Position numbers and translations under genes: made by a program. The notes below the pieces were generated by a model. It searched no databases. It was not told the DNA's origin and was given only the letters and a program-made list of their open reading frames with translations. A stretch of DNA of 64,000 nt from Paracoccus litorisediminis (GTDB taxonomy: Bacteria; Pseudomonadota; Alphaproteobacteria; Rhodobacterales; Rhodobacteraceae). Position 1 is the stretch's first letter, and each line of letters begins with the position of its first letter. Below are positions 7,392 to 13,939 of this stretch, one piece after another. The DNA is taken from NCBI RefSeq assembly GCF_009711205.1, contig NZ_WMIG01000013.1, positions 48,508 through 112,507 of the forward strand. Reading direction: 5' to 3'.

Positions 7392-7418
7392 AAAGACGCG
7401 CAGCATAGGAGAAGCGCA

Positions 7419-7802
7419 ATGAAGATCGAGATCATCGAGCACCGCGGCATCGTGACACGGATCAACAACGATGTGACGGTCACGGTTGAAGGACCGCATC
7501 GCGAGTTTCGCATCGACCTCAGCGCGACCGTCGAAGACTGGACGCGCCGCATCGGCGCACTCGACCGGATCGTCAAGCATGAGGCGAAGCGTAATGCGGA
7601 GTTCTACGCCGATGGCGAGGCCAGCGTGGATCTGCTGTGGATCGAGTATGGCTTTGTCAGCACGACCTTCGAGAACGGGGTGACCGCTTCGGTCGATAGT
7701 AGCTTCGTCTCGCTCTACATGCCGGTGAATGACGACTTCGAGGACCAGGAGACGCATTGGGTCGCAGCCGCGCCGGTGCTGCGGGAACTGCTCGCGGCCT
7801 GA
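7419..7802 (+). CDS. Unknown 127-residue protein
   Basis: Single-gene unit headed by a family A palindrome, with AGGAGAAGC directly before the ATG. The product looks like a mixed alpha/beta soluble protein with two strand-rich segments (residues 3-33 and 65-95) and a helical middle. It is rich in Asp/Glu and lacks cysteine, membrane or catalytic signatures. A new family A element follows 20 bases after its stop, isolating it as a cassette. Function unknown. Confidence 0.7.
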   Translation: MKIEIIEHRGIVTRINNDVTVTVEGPHREFRIDLSATVEDWTRRIGALDRIVKHEAKRNAEFYADGEASVDLLWIEYGFVSTTFENGVTASVDSSFVSLYMPVNDDFEDQETHWVAAAPVLRELLAA

Positions 7803-7822
7803 CAAACCCGAGAGAACCATCT

Positions 7823-7850
7823 GCCTAGGTAGGCTAAAACCTACCTAGGC
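7823..7850 (+). promoter_or_regulatory. Family A palindrome, copy 5
   Basis: Perfect inverted repeat GCCTAGGTAGG / CCTACCTAGGC around CTAAAA. The left arm is the complementary variant of the usual one. It lies 61 bases before the ATG at 7912. Confidence 0.8.
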
Positions 7851-7911
7851 AAAGTCGAAAGCCTGAAGTGAGCCACGCGCGACACGCAAGCGCAAACCAT
7901 AGGAGCCAGAC

Positions 7912-8748
7912 ATGGCACAAGGCACCACCTCCGTCACCACCGTCACCGAAACCCAGATCGACCTCGCGGGTCTGGAGGCCGCGATCAACGAGGCCCAGCA
8001 GCCGGTCCTCGATGCCGAGACCATCATGGTCCTGCAGGGCGCGACCGAGATGGTCCTGCAACCCGCCGAGGAGCCGGCGGCGCCCGTCGATGAGAAGACC
8101 GGGATGAGCTTCGCCGAGATCCTCGACACGATCACCGAGGAGCAGTCGCAGGCCCAGCTCCATGCCTTGCAGGCCAGCTTCGCCACGCGGGCCGAGTTCG
8201 AGCACGAGAAGGCTCCGGGCAATGACGTGATCCAGCGCAAGCTGTCGAGCTACCTCGCAACCCTGTCGACGCCCGGCGTGGTCAAGGCGCAGGTGGCGGT
8301 GGGTCTGGATACGAACTTCGCCAATCGCAGCCGGAGCACCGGGTCGCGGCGCAACGTCTATGGGATCGAGAAGGTAGCCCGCCTCCTGAACCTGGCCGTG
8401 ACTGGCATCCACAACAATGCCTTCAACAAGGCGATCCTGGCCTCGATGGTGGCCTGCGAGGGAAAGGCGGCGCTTCCGTTCACCAGCAAGGTCGCCCAGG
8501 CGGCTGCCTCGGATAAGGTGGCGATCGACAACTCCTACAAGCCTTTCCTGGTGCGCCACACCGTCGCGGAGAACACGGCCGACACGCAGTCCAGCTCCAC
8601 CATGACGGCGCTCGAGGATCTTGGCGTGGTGGTCAACACCGGAACGCGCGGCCGCCCGGTCTACAGCTTCACCCAGACACCGCTGGCGCTGCGGTTCAAG
8701 GAGCTGGGCAAGCTGGTGCTGATCGCCGAAGGGATAGAGACGGCCTGA
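7912..8748 (+). CDS. Unknown 278-residue protein, paralogue of 11955-12602 product
   Basis: No named family is recognised. Residues 1-75 are a Thr/Glu-rich extension; residues 80-275 form the conserved part. There the pattern RRNVYGIEKV, FNKAILASM and TQSSSTMTAL...RG matches, in order and spacing, MAVYAIKRV, RYARDMLLSLM and TQTTNTLAIF...RG of the leftward gene at 11955-12602, so I infer distant paralogues that share a fold. CATAGGAGCC before the ATG is the ribosome-binding site. It is the largest gene of the cassette region and is closed by a strong terminator at 8767-8803, suggesting high expression. Confidence 0.7.
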   Translation: MAQGTTSVTTVTETQIDLAGLEAAINEAQQPVLDAETIMVLQGATEMVLQPAEEPAAPVDEKTGMSFAEILDTITEEQSQAQLHALQASFATRAEFEHEKAPGNDVIQRKLSSYLATLSTPGVVKAQVAVGLDTNFANRSRSTGSRRNVYGIEKVARLLNLAVTGIHNNAFNKAILASMVACEGKAALPFTSKVAQAAASDKVAIDNSYKPFLVRHTVAENTADTQSSSTMTALEDLGVVVNTGTRGRPVYSFTQTPLALRFKELGKLVLIAEGIETA

Positions 8749-8766
8749 ACGGGCCAGTCTCGGAGA

Positions 8767-8803
8767 GGAGAGCGGCAGTGGTGCGCCGCTCTCCTTTTCT
8801 TTT
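8767..8803 (+). terminator. Strong Rho-independent terminator
   Basis: Ten-bp perfect stem GGAGAGCGGC (8767-8776) with GCCGCTCTCC (8785-8794), eight-base loop, then TTTTCTTTT. Ends the 7912-8748 transcript. Confidence 0.9.
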
Positions 8804-9039
8804 GCCTCGTGGCGGTGGGAAGGAGATGGGGAACGGGCAGGAGCCCCAGGTGGGGCCGACGGGTGGAGAGGGGCAGGAAATGGGGAACGGGTGAACCGCG
8901 TCTATCTGTGGGATGGGAAAGGAAAGGGAGTCTCCGCCCCGCCTCCATCCCCGCATCCCTGCTCCGAGCCCTTCCCATCTCCGACCCTGGTCCGTTGTCC
9001 AGCCTCGCACCATCCGGCGACAACCCGTGAGACCTATCT
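8804..9039. other. Non-coding spacer with repeated decamer
   Basis: No gene seen. GGGGAACGGG occurs at 8828-8837 and 8882-8891, the same decamer as at 6812 and 7164, within G-rich surroundings (GAAATGGGGAACGGG, GAGATGGGGAACGGG). The stretch ends in the upstream half-site GACCTATCT of the next family A element. Confidence 0.5.
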
Positions 9040-9067
9040 GCCTGCCTAGGCTATAACCTACCTAGGC
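9040..9067 (+). promoter_or_regulatory. Family A palindrome, copy 6
   Basis: GCCTGCCTAGG, CTATAA centre, CCTACCTAGGC; one arm mismatch. Preceded by GAGACCTATCT. It lies 30 bases before the ATG at 9097. Confidence 0.8.
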
Positions 9068-9096
9068 ACCAACGCCTAGCACCACAGAGGCACCAC

Positions 9097-9408
9097 ATGC
9101 ACCCCAAGCGTTTCTTCTCCGAACTGAACGAATACTTCACCGCGGTCCTGGCTGGCGATCCGATCGACTGCCAAGCAGGATATACCGACGGCGATCACGT
9201 CACCTGGCTCCTCGATCAGTTCGGCGGCGATGACATCCGCATGGTCGAGCTGAACGCGGCCTTTGCCGAGCGTATCGAGACCCCTGAACAGGCGACCCAT
9301 GTCCTGGCCTATATGCGCGATCTGGCGGCAGGCATCATCCAGTTCAACCTTTTCGAGGCGAGCGAGCTTCCTGACGAGGTGCTCGAATCCATCGCCAAGG
9401 TGCTCTAA
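9097..9408 (+). CDS. Unknown 103-residue protein
   Basis: Cassette gene with the shared leader AGAGGCACCAC immediately before the ATG. The product is acidic and predicted mainly helical, with alternating hydrophobic positions typical of a small globular helical bundle and no membrane segment. No motif identifies a function. The acidic character (many Asp/Glu) would suit a DNA mimic or protein-binding inhibitor, but that is only a possibility. Confidence 0.7.
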   Translation: MHPKRFFSELNEYFTAVLAGDPIDCQAGYTDGDHVTWLLDQFGGDDIRMVELNAAFAERIETPEQATHVLAYMRDLAAGIIQFNLFEASELPDEVLESIAKVL

Positions 9409-9424
9409 CCCGCTACAGCGACCA

Positions 9425-9452
9425 GCCTACCTAGGCTACTACCTAGGTAGGC
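9425..9452 (+). promoter_or_regulatory. Family A palindrome, copy 7
   Basis: Perfect GCCTACCTAGG / CCTAGGTAGGC arms around CTACTA. It starts 17 bases after the previous stop and ends 31 bases before the ATG at 9483. Confidence 0.8.
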
Positions 9453-9482
9453 ACCAACGCCTAACACCTCGAAAGGCACCAC

Positions 9483-9821
9483 ATGAAGATCACCTCCGCC
9501 GTCATCGACCAGCTTCTGCCGCGCCTCAATGTCGACATGATCGACCTGCCGAGTGACGACATGGATTTCAGCGAGCGCTTCCAAGCAGTCGTCGGCCAAG
9601 ATGTGCTGTTGAGCATCGGCCTGCACACCAATGCGACCTCCGCCGTCTGGCAGTTTGAGATTGCCGAGCTTTCCGGTCACTGGCACGCCGAGAGCGAGAT
9701 GAAACTTCCGGCGCGCGACTACAAGTTCTTCGCAGGTTTCACCTCCTTCGAGAACGCGATGGCCGCGCTGTGCGAGACCACGCGCTATCTCTCCAGCCTC
9801 GACGGCTTCAGCGAAGTCTGA
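9483..9821 (+). CDS. Unknown 112-residue protein
   Basis: Cassette gene with the leader GAAAGGCACCAC directly before the ATG. The protein is acidic, with an N-terminal helix (residues 4-14), a central strand-rich part and a final helix; no cysteine pair, membrane segment or catalytic motif stands out. Its leader and length are like those of the 9097 gene, but the two proteins are not obviously similar in sequence. Function unknown. Confidence 0.7.
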   Translation: MKITSAVIDQLLPRLNVDMIDLPSDDMDFSERFQAVVGQDVLLSIGLHTNATSAVWQFEIAELSGHWHAESEMKLPARDYKFFAGFTSFENAMAALCETTRYLSSLDGFSEV

Positions 9822-9830
9822 TCCGATCGA

Positions 9831-9873
9831 CCTAGGTAGGCATGAGCCTGCCTAGGCGTCAGCCTGTCTAGGC
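9831..9873. promoter_or_regulatory. Degenerate family A elements
   Basis: CCTAGGTAGGC, GCCTGCCTAGGC and GCCTGTCTAGGC lie in a row but without the usual centre. They sit at the end of the rightward cassettes where no new rightward gene begins, so they may be decayed or non-promoter binding sites. Confidence 0.55.
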
Positions 9874-9950
9874 GGAGCAGGGCAGGGCCTGGGCGCTCCA
9901 TCTCCACTCCGCGCGCCCCTTCCCAGCTCCTTCCCATGATGACGGCTATG

Positions 9951-9972
9951 AAAAGAGGCGGCCGAAGCCGCC
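9951..9972 (-). terminator. Leftward Rho-independent terminator
   Basis: Read leftward: GGCGGC, TTCG loop, GCCGCC, then TCTTTT. It ends the leftward gene at 9978-10349. Confidence 0.85.
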
Positions 9973-9977
9973 ACCCC

Positions 9978-10349
9978 TCACTCGCCTTTGTCGATCCGGT
10001 TTCTATGCGCCAAGTTGTTGCCGATCGCACGTCCCAGGCTCGCCTCGTCTTTCGAGCGCAGTCCCTCCTTGTAGGTCTGCATCGGCGATGCTTCTTCACA
10101 GCAAAAGAGGTAGGTGTGAACGGCTTGATTGACGGTGAAGGAGATCGCCTCAGCCATCGTGTCGAAATGATCGACAATGACCGTATCCCGGCCTTTGTCG
10201 ATCAAGGTGTGAACCAGGAACTTGGCGCCGCGCGCCGTGGTGACGATGTAAAGCTCATCCCAGTCGCTGTCGCCGGTCATGTGAATGACGCGCTGCTCCG
10301 AGGCTTTGAGGTAGTCGATATAGGCGATTTGCGCTGCGTGAAGTTGCAT
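9978..10349 (-). CDS. Unknown 123-residue protein
   Basis: Leftward cassette gene. I chose the ATG at 10349 because the shared leader GAAAGGCACCAC stands just upstream; a TTG six codons earlier is in frame but would lie inside that leader. The product is a mixed alpha/beta protein (HVTGDSDWDELYIV-like strand region at residues 23-50) with a paired CC at about 83-84 and a polar tail. No known family. It ends six bases from a TTCG-loop terminator and has an imperfect family A element upstream. Confidence 0.7.
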   Translation of the reverse strand: MQLHAAQIAYIDYLKASEQRVIHMTGDSDWDELYIVTTARGAKFLVHTLIDKGRDTVIVDHFDTMAEAISFTVNQAVHTYLFCCEEASPMQTYKEGLRSKDEASLGRAIGNNLAHRNRIDKGE

Positions 10350-10380
10350 GGTCGTGGTGCCTTTCAAGATGACCGTTTAA

Positions 10381-10413
10381 CTATCTAGTTTTTAGCCTAC
10401 CTAGGCACCTAGG
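10381..10413 (-). promoter_or_regulatory. Family A element, leftward, imperfect
   Basis: Read leftward: CCTAGG, then GCCTAGGTAGGC, TAAAAA and CTAGATAG. The first arm and the A-rich centre are kept while the second arm has drifted. It lies 31 bases before the leftward ATG at 10349. Confidence 0.7.
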
Positions 10414-10496
10414 TTTCGCGGAAAGTGCAGCTATTTTAGTGGGTTGTGAGTCGGCGGGATGCCCCGGCTCCTTTCCATCTCCGCCTCGAAGGCAAT

Positions 10497-10521
10497 GAAA
10501 AGAGGCGGCCGGAGCCGCCTC
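10497..10521 (-). terminator. Leftward Rho-independent terminator
   Basis: Read leftward: GAGGCGGC, TCCG loop, GCCGCCTC, TTTTC. Nearly the same hairpin as 9951-9972; it ends the gene at 10531-10860. Confidence 0.85.
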
Positions 10522-10530
10522 GTCTCGCTC

Positions 10531-10860
10531 TCACATATCCATCATCTGCGTCAGGATCTTGCTGGCCTCTCCGTTCGACATGAGCGTGTCGGCCTCGACC
10601 TCCTCACCGAAGAGCTTGCGCGCGTAGTGCTGGATCTTCTTGAGGCCGGTCTCGGCCAGGAGCGCGATCTGCCAGGCGAGCAGATCCTCACCGTCGCGGT
10701 AGGTGGCGCGTGCCATCGCATAGGCGACGCGCGCCTGCTGTCCCGGCGTCAGCTTCTTCTCGTTCTTGGTGGCGAAGGTCACGACCTCGGAGCTGTTGGC
10801 ATAGGCCAGAGCGATCGAGTCAGGGAGCGTGACTTTGGCGACGGTAACAAGAGCGGTCAT
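10531..10860 (-). CDS. Unknown 109-residue protein
   Basis: Leftward cassette gene with the leader CGAAAGGCACCACACC before the ATG. Residues 1-30 look strand-rich, and residues 38-105 form several amphipathic helices (LTPGQQARVAYAMARATY, LLAWQIALLAETGLKK). No membrane segment or catalytic signature. A half family A element lies 47 bases upstream and a terminator 10 bases downstream, making it an autonomous unit. Family unknown. Confidence 0.7.
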   Translation of the reverse strand: MTALVTVAKVTLPDSIALAYANSSEVVTFATKNEKKLTPGQQARVAYAMARATYRDGEDLLAWQIALLAETGLKKIQHYARKLFGEEVEADTLMSNGEASKILTQMMDM

Positions 10861-10900
10861 GGTGTGGTGCCTTTCGGTGTTAGGCGGTTTCTACATGACC

Positions 10901-10927
10901 TTTTTAGCCTACCTAGGCAGATAGGTA
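10901..10927 (-). promoter_or_regulatory. Family A half element, leftward
   Basis: Read leftward: CCTATCT, GCCTAGGTAGGC and TAAAAA are present but the second palindrome arm is missing. This copy suggests the essential core is the first arm plus the A-rich centre. Confidence 0.65.
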
Positions 10928-10937
10928 TCGCGGGTTG

Positions 10938-11024
10938 CTAGAGGAGATAGAACATTCCGGCGACGATCGCAGCGATGAGGATCGCCGCCAGGATGTGGGA
11001 GATAAGCTCGGACTTGTGCGACAT
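10938..11024 (-). CDS. 28-residue single-helix membrane peptide
   Basis: A very short leftward frame from ATG 11024 to TAG 10938, preceded by AAAGGCCGATCCC, an Shine-Dalgarno similar to the cassette leader. The peptide begins with MSHKSELISH and continues with one hydrophobic helix (ILAAILIAAIVAGMFYLL) reaching the C terminus, as expected for a small inner-membrane protein. Without homologues, such a short gene stays tentative, but the leader plus a clean membrane helix make it plausible. Possible roles are modulating a membrane target or superinfection exclusion; no evidence decides. Confidence 0.5.
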   Translation of the reverse strand: MSHKSELISHILAAILIAAIVAGMFYLL

Positions 11025-11086
11025 GGGATCGGCCTTTGAGATGGTCTGCGACCATAGGCCAGCCAGCGCGCCGTGTCGGCTGGGTT

Positions 11087-11398
11087 TTAGAAGGGCTTGA
11101 GCTGGATCAGGAGCGGAGCTGCCTCGGAGAGGGCCTGGGCGCGGGCAGGGGAGTGCTTCTCCAGCCGGAGCCTGATCCGCTCATGCAGCTCGGCGGAGCG
11201 GCGCTGGAGCGCGGCTGCGGCGCGCAGGATGATCTCGGCCTCCTTGCGCTCCCCATCGAGGTCGCAGTTGGGTGTGGGCAGGGCCTGGGGGTCTTCCAGG
11301 TCGGAGACGATCTGCTCGGCGCGATCCTTCAGCTTCTGGCGATAGGAGGCGACGTTCTCCCGGTTGCGGGCAATGGCTTCTTCGGACATGCGGGCCAT
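11087..11398 (-). CDS. Unknown 103-residue coiled-coil protein
   Basis: Leftward gene with a good TAAGGAG Shine-Dalgarno eight bases before the ATG and no family A element. Residues 5-36 and 48-95 are charged, Ala/Arg/Glu-rich helices with heptad pattern, interrupted by a Pro/Cys loop (PTPNCDLDG). A helical hairpin or coiled-coil dimer is likely. No known family. It belongs to the leftward set but seems to be controlled differently from its palindrome-headed neighbours. Confidence 0.65.
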   Translation of the reverse strand: MARMSEEAIARNRENVASYRQKLKDRAEQIVSDLEDPQALPTPNCDLDGERKEAEIILRAAAALQRRSAELHERIRLRLEKHSPARAQALSEAAPLLIQLKPF

Positions 11399-11745
11399 GT
11401 GGATACTCCTTACAGGGTTACAGGAAATTTACGTAATAGCAGGAAAGGGCTTGTGCAAGGCGGAAAAAGGGAATGGAATGGGCGAGGAGAGGGTGAGGAA
11501 AGGGAAAGGAAAGGAGGGGCCCGCGGGGCCGTATGCCCCCGCGTCCCTAGGACTTTTTTATGTCAAGATGTATTTTTGCAACAGGTGCAAAAATATCACG
11601 GTCAAGAAAAAAGTTTGATATTTTGACGATTTTTCAGATTTCGGCCGTCAAGATGTATTTTTGCCACCGTGCCGAAAAGACACACCCCAAGAACAAAATG
11701 AGGCGGCCGCCGATTTCTCGACGACCGCGACATTTTTGCATCAGG
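11399..11745. other. A+T-rich spacer with operator-like repeats
   Basis: No gene found. An exact 18-bp direct repeat (GTCAAGATGTATTTTTGC) occurs at 11562-11579 and 11647-11664. The first copy runs into an inverted repeat TATTTTTGCA / TGCAAAAATA (11571-11595), and a third related site CATTTTTGCATCAGG starts at 11730. The same TTTTTGCAACA arm recurs at 26822-26853. This looks like a regulator-binding cluster. Confidence 0.6.
11562..11664. repeat. 18-bp direct repeats with TTTTTGCA inverted repeat
   Basis: Two identical 18-mers 85 bases apart; the left one is extended into a 10-bp perfect inverted repeat with a five-base centre (11571-11595). Likely operator sites. Confidence 0.65.
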
Positions 11746-11895
11746 TCAGATTGCGAGCGCTAGGCCGGTCAATGTCGCCATGCCGGCGATTAGGGCGAGG
11801 TTAAGGTATCGCGTCACGCGCGACTCTTGCGCATTGGCGTCTATCACCAGAACGGCAAGGCAGGCGGCGCAAGCGAGGCCAACAAGAACAGTCAT
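11746..11895 (-). CDS. 49-residue two-helix membrane protein
   Basis: Leftward frame from ATG 11895, 19 bases after a family A palindrome, with GAAAG just upstream. The peptide has two hydrophobic helices (TVLVGLACAACLAVLVI near residues 2-18 and LNLALIAGMATLTGLALAI at the end) joined by a polar loop ANAQESRVTRY, giving a helical-hairpin membrane topology. A longer in-frame start lies inside the palindrome and is unlikely. Small two-helix proteins are used by phages as holin-like or exclusion proteins; location here, away from the lysis genes, does not favour a holin. Confidence 0.6.
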   Translation of the reverse strand: MTVLVGLACAACLAVLVIDANAQESRVTRYLNLALIAGMATLTGLALAI

Positions 11896-11913
11896 ATTTC
11901 GGCTTTCAATGTG

Positions 11914-11941
11914 GCCTAGGTAGGCTTTCACCTACCTAGGC
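11914..11941 (-). promoter_or_regulatory. Family A palindrome, leftward
   Basis: Perfect arms GCCTAGGTAGG / CCTACCTAGGC around CTTTCA. It lies between the 11955-12602 gene and the small membrane protein, 19 bases before the latter's leftward start. Confidence 0.75.
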
Positions 11942-11954
11942 ACTTGCCTATATC

Positions 11955-12602
11955 TTAGGCTTGCTTGGCGATAACGGCGGCCATCTTGTTGGCGTAGGCG
12001 TTCAACAGTTCGCTGTCAGGCTTGGCATACCAACGAAAGCCTGCGCCGCGCTGGCCGTTGTCATCGGCGCAATTCAGAAACTTGAAAATTGCGAGCGTGT
12101 TGGTGGTCTGCGTGCCGGTGGTGCCTGCGGCCATCATGCGGCCAGAAACCTTGACGCCTTGCGAAATCGCGCCTTCTGCATAGCCGTCGGCGGTATCGCG
12201 GCTCTGGCCTTTCGAGCCGGTGGCGCGCTGGTCAAGCCTTGCGAATTGCTTGCCGGTGGCGCGGCTATTCATCAGCGAAAGAAGCATGTCGCGAGCGTAG
12301 CGCGTCTGGTCAGTCGCGGTAACAGTCGCCTCGAAACCGCTATCTGCGAAACGGCACATATCAACCACGCGCTTGATCGCATAGACCGCCATCGGCTTGC
12401 GGCCTGCCGAACCGTCGATGACATGCAGATCGACCTTGCCAAGGCGCGCGGTCTCAAGAAACGCCGCGGTTTTCATGTAGTCGCGGCAGGTCTGCATCAG
12501 CTTGAAATTTTCGGCTTTCGTGTCGGCCTTTTCGGCCATCATGGCAACGCGATTGTCGAAAAGAGCGTCGATGGTTTTCGCGGTATAGGTCAGCTTGCTC
12601 AT
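11955..12602 (-). CDS. Unknown 215-residue protein, paralogue of 7912-8748 product
   Basis: Start chosen at ATG 12602, directly after the leader GAAAGGCACCACCTA; an in-frame start ten codons earlier would overlap the leader. The basic protein shows the same order of motifs as the 278-residue product at 7912-8748: a VYAIKRVV helix, RYARDMLLSLM, then TQTTNTLAIFKFL and RG before a final helix. It lacks the long acidic N-terminal extension of that protein. I infer an ancient duplication placed on both arms of the cassette region. No known family; fold-level searches would be needed to name it. Confidence 0.7.
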   Translation of the reverse strand: MSKLTYTAKTIDALFDNRVAMMAEKADTKAENFKLMQTCRDYMKTAAFLETARLGKVDLHVIDGSAGRKPMAVYAIKRVVDMCRFADSGFEATVTATDQTRYARDMLLSLMNSRATGKQFARLDQRATGSKGQSRDTADGYAEGAISQGVKVSGRMMAAGTTGTQTTNTLAIFKFLNCADDNGQRGAGFRWYAKPDSELLNAYANKMAAVIAKQA

Positions 12603-13197
12603 TAGGTGGTGCCTTTCATCTGAGCGTGTCACCGTGGCGTCATTGCCTCGGTGAAATCTTTCTAGCGTGTTTCGCTTGGCAGGTGCAACAACTTTTTTGC
12701 GTTGCGCTGCATTTTTCTTCGTTTCGCCGTAGCGCCTCTGTGAGGCCGTTTCTAGCGTGCTCAGCGTTTCAGGCTAGGCTGATATGCCTAGATGCCTAGA
12801 TGCCTCTCAGCGCCGCGCCTATCGCCTCGGCGATGCTATCGCGTGCCTTGCCTAGGCTTGCCGCGTCACGTCATACGCGCGCGCGTCACGCGCGGCGGGA
12901 TTGAGCGTCGCGATACAATAGGCGCGGCGCTTGTGCCGAAGTCTTAGACCGATCGCGGCCAGGTGATGGGGGTGCTTCGGGTGTCCGCTGCCAATCCCCG
13001 GCCCAACCCTCCACTGTCAGGAACCCGTCTACAGGATGACCGGAGACCGGACGACCTTCGACCGAATGACCGACGTGAGGATCGTGTCGCCCAGGAGGGT
13101 CGGTTTCGGGACGAAAGGAGAGGGTGGCTTTCCCCGCCAGACATTCGGGGATTGCGAACCCTCCAGTCCCGATCCTGGGCGACGGGTGGGGGCCTAT
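12603..13197. other. Divergent control region
   Basis: About 600 bases without a believable gene between leftward (12602) and rightward (13284) units. It has several CCTAG/CTAGG boxes (12771-12804 and 12850-12857), TTTTTTGCGTTGC and GCATTTTTC near 12690-12715 that resemble the 11.6-kb operator repeats, alternating CG tracts (12867-12900) and GACCGGA/GACCGAA repeats at 13037-13075. It probably carries divergent promoters; an origin is possible. Confidence 0.5.
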
Positions 13198-13211
13198 AGT
13201 AAGTGCTTACT
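13198..13211 (+). promoter_or_regulatory. Family B palindrome, copy 1
   Basis: AGTAAGTGCTTACT, flanked on the left by CTAT and on the right by TGACG. It is the first family B site in the window and stands 72 bases before the counter-defence operon start at 13284. Confidence 0.8.
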
Positions 13212-13283
13212 TGACGCAAGGGGATGAAGGTGGGAAAATCCACGCATTCGCAGGACGGCCACCACCCCTTACCCGGAGACCAC

Positions 13284-13646
13284 ATGGTCAAGACCTATAC
13301 CGAGCAGAGCGACACCAATATCGCGCTCGTGAACTGCTTCAAGGAGATCGAGGAAGGCCTGAACCGCCTCGTCGACCTCAGCCGCAAGACCGACCTGGAC
13401 CAGCGCTGCGTCTCGATCGCGTCGACCCATTTCATGGAAGGCTTCTGCGCGCTCAACCGCGCCATCTTCAAGCCGCAGCGTCTGACGGAAGTCATCGAAC
13501 TCGACGACGCCTTCGACAGGGCAGGGCGCCTGATGAGAGAGCGTCAGAAAGAGCTGACCGTCGAGGGCACCATCAAGGCGCTCGGCCTGCCGCGTGGCCT
13601 GTCCTCGGCCGACATGGATCGTGCCAATTTCAGGAGCGTCGTCTGA
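13284..13646 (+). CDS. Acb2/Tad1-family cyclic-nucleotide sponge candidate
   Basis: The N-terminal 65 residues match what I know of the Acb2/Tad1 helical-hairpin domain, whose members bind cyclic nucleotide signals and so block CBASS or Thoeris immunity. A first long helix (about 12-36) is followed by DQRCVSIASTHFMEGF (39-54) and ALNRAIFKP (56-64), parallel to the family's D-R-W-x-x-I-x-x-T-H-x-x-x-G-F-M-x-L-x-R-A-V-x-x-P pattern. The extra 55 residues (66-120) are not part of typical short members. CCGGAGACCAC sets the start at 13284; ATG 13224 is a weaker alternative. The stop overlaps the next gene, a Tad2-type protein. Ligand unknown; Trp of the motif is replaced by Cys42. Confidence 0.75.
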   Translation: MVKTYTEQSDTNIALVNCFKEIEEGLNRLVDLSRKTDLDQRCVSIASTHFMEGFCALNRAIFKPQRLTEVIELDDAFDRAGRLMRERQKELTVEGTIKALGLPRGLSSADMDRANFRSVV

Positions 13647-13939
13647 TGAACTTCGGAAAGGCCATCAAGGCCGTGAAGCTCGGCCGCCGCGTCGCCCGCG
13701 CGGGCTGGAATGGGCGCGGGATGTGCGTCTTCCTCGTGACCGGCGAGATCACCGAGAAGGAGCTGATGCTGCGCAATGCCGTTGTGGGCGGCGTGGATGG
13801 AGCGCTCTTCGAGGTCGTGGAGTCCGGGCCGACGGTGATGCCCTGCCTGACCATGCGCGCCGCCGACGGCAGCCATGTCATGGGCTGGCTCGCCTCGCAG
13901 ACCGACATCCTGGCAGAGGATTGGGAGGAGGTCGCGTGA
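13646..13939 (+). CDS. Tad2-type (DUF2829) Thoeris signal sponge candidate
   Basis: A 97-residue DUF2829 protein. The family hallmarks are complete: MNFGKAIKAVKLGRRVARAGWNG at the N terminus (highlight ARAGWNG, 17-23), PCLTMRAADG in the middle (66-75) and the C-terminal GWLASQTDILAEDW (80-93). DUF2829 includes Tad2, a phage protein that sequesters the cyclic-ADP-ribose-type signal of Thoeris. The gene starts on an overlap with the Acb2/Tad1-like gene and ends overlapping the GTG start of the NTN hydrolase, so all are co-translated. That this copy is a working sponge, and for which ligand, is inference from family membership and context. Confidence 0.85.
   Translation: MNFGKAIKAVKLGRRVARAGWNGRGMCVFLVTGEITEKELMLRNAVVGGVDGALFEVVESGPTVMPCLTMRAADGSHVMGWLASQTDILAEDWEEVA

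Larger units (their letters stand above)
6089..7418. other. 1.3-kb region without a convincing gene
   Basis: I find no believable gene on either strand: the open frames are low complexity and use AGA/AGG codons unlike the neighbours. The stretch contains five GTCTCAC/GTGAGAC heptamers (6131-6337), a family C inverted repeat (6471-6535), scattered CCTAGG half-sites (6753-6775), a purine-rich AGGA-dense tract (6820-7080), two GGGGAACGGG decamers (6812, 7164) and a family A palindrome at the right end. The density of repeats suggests a control or replication region. Confidence 0.55.

Noticed and set aside
1729..9452. Family A palindromes as ordinary transcription terminators
   Set aside because: They are not followed by T-runs, lie just before gene starts, and the region has separate T-tailed terminators.
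1729..12000. CRISPR array made of the CCTAGG repeats
   Set aside because: Spacing is irregular (hundreds to thousands of bases), the intervals contain genes, and there are no cas genes.
12963..13199. Rightward 78-codon frame before the counter-defence operon
   Set aside because: Arg/Asp/Pro-rich product of a repetitive control region, runs into the family B palindrome, no ribosome-binding site.
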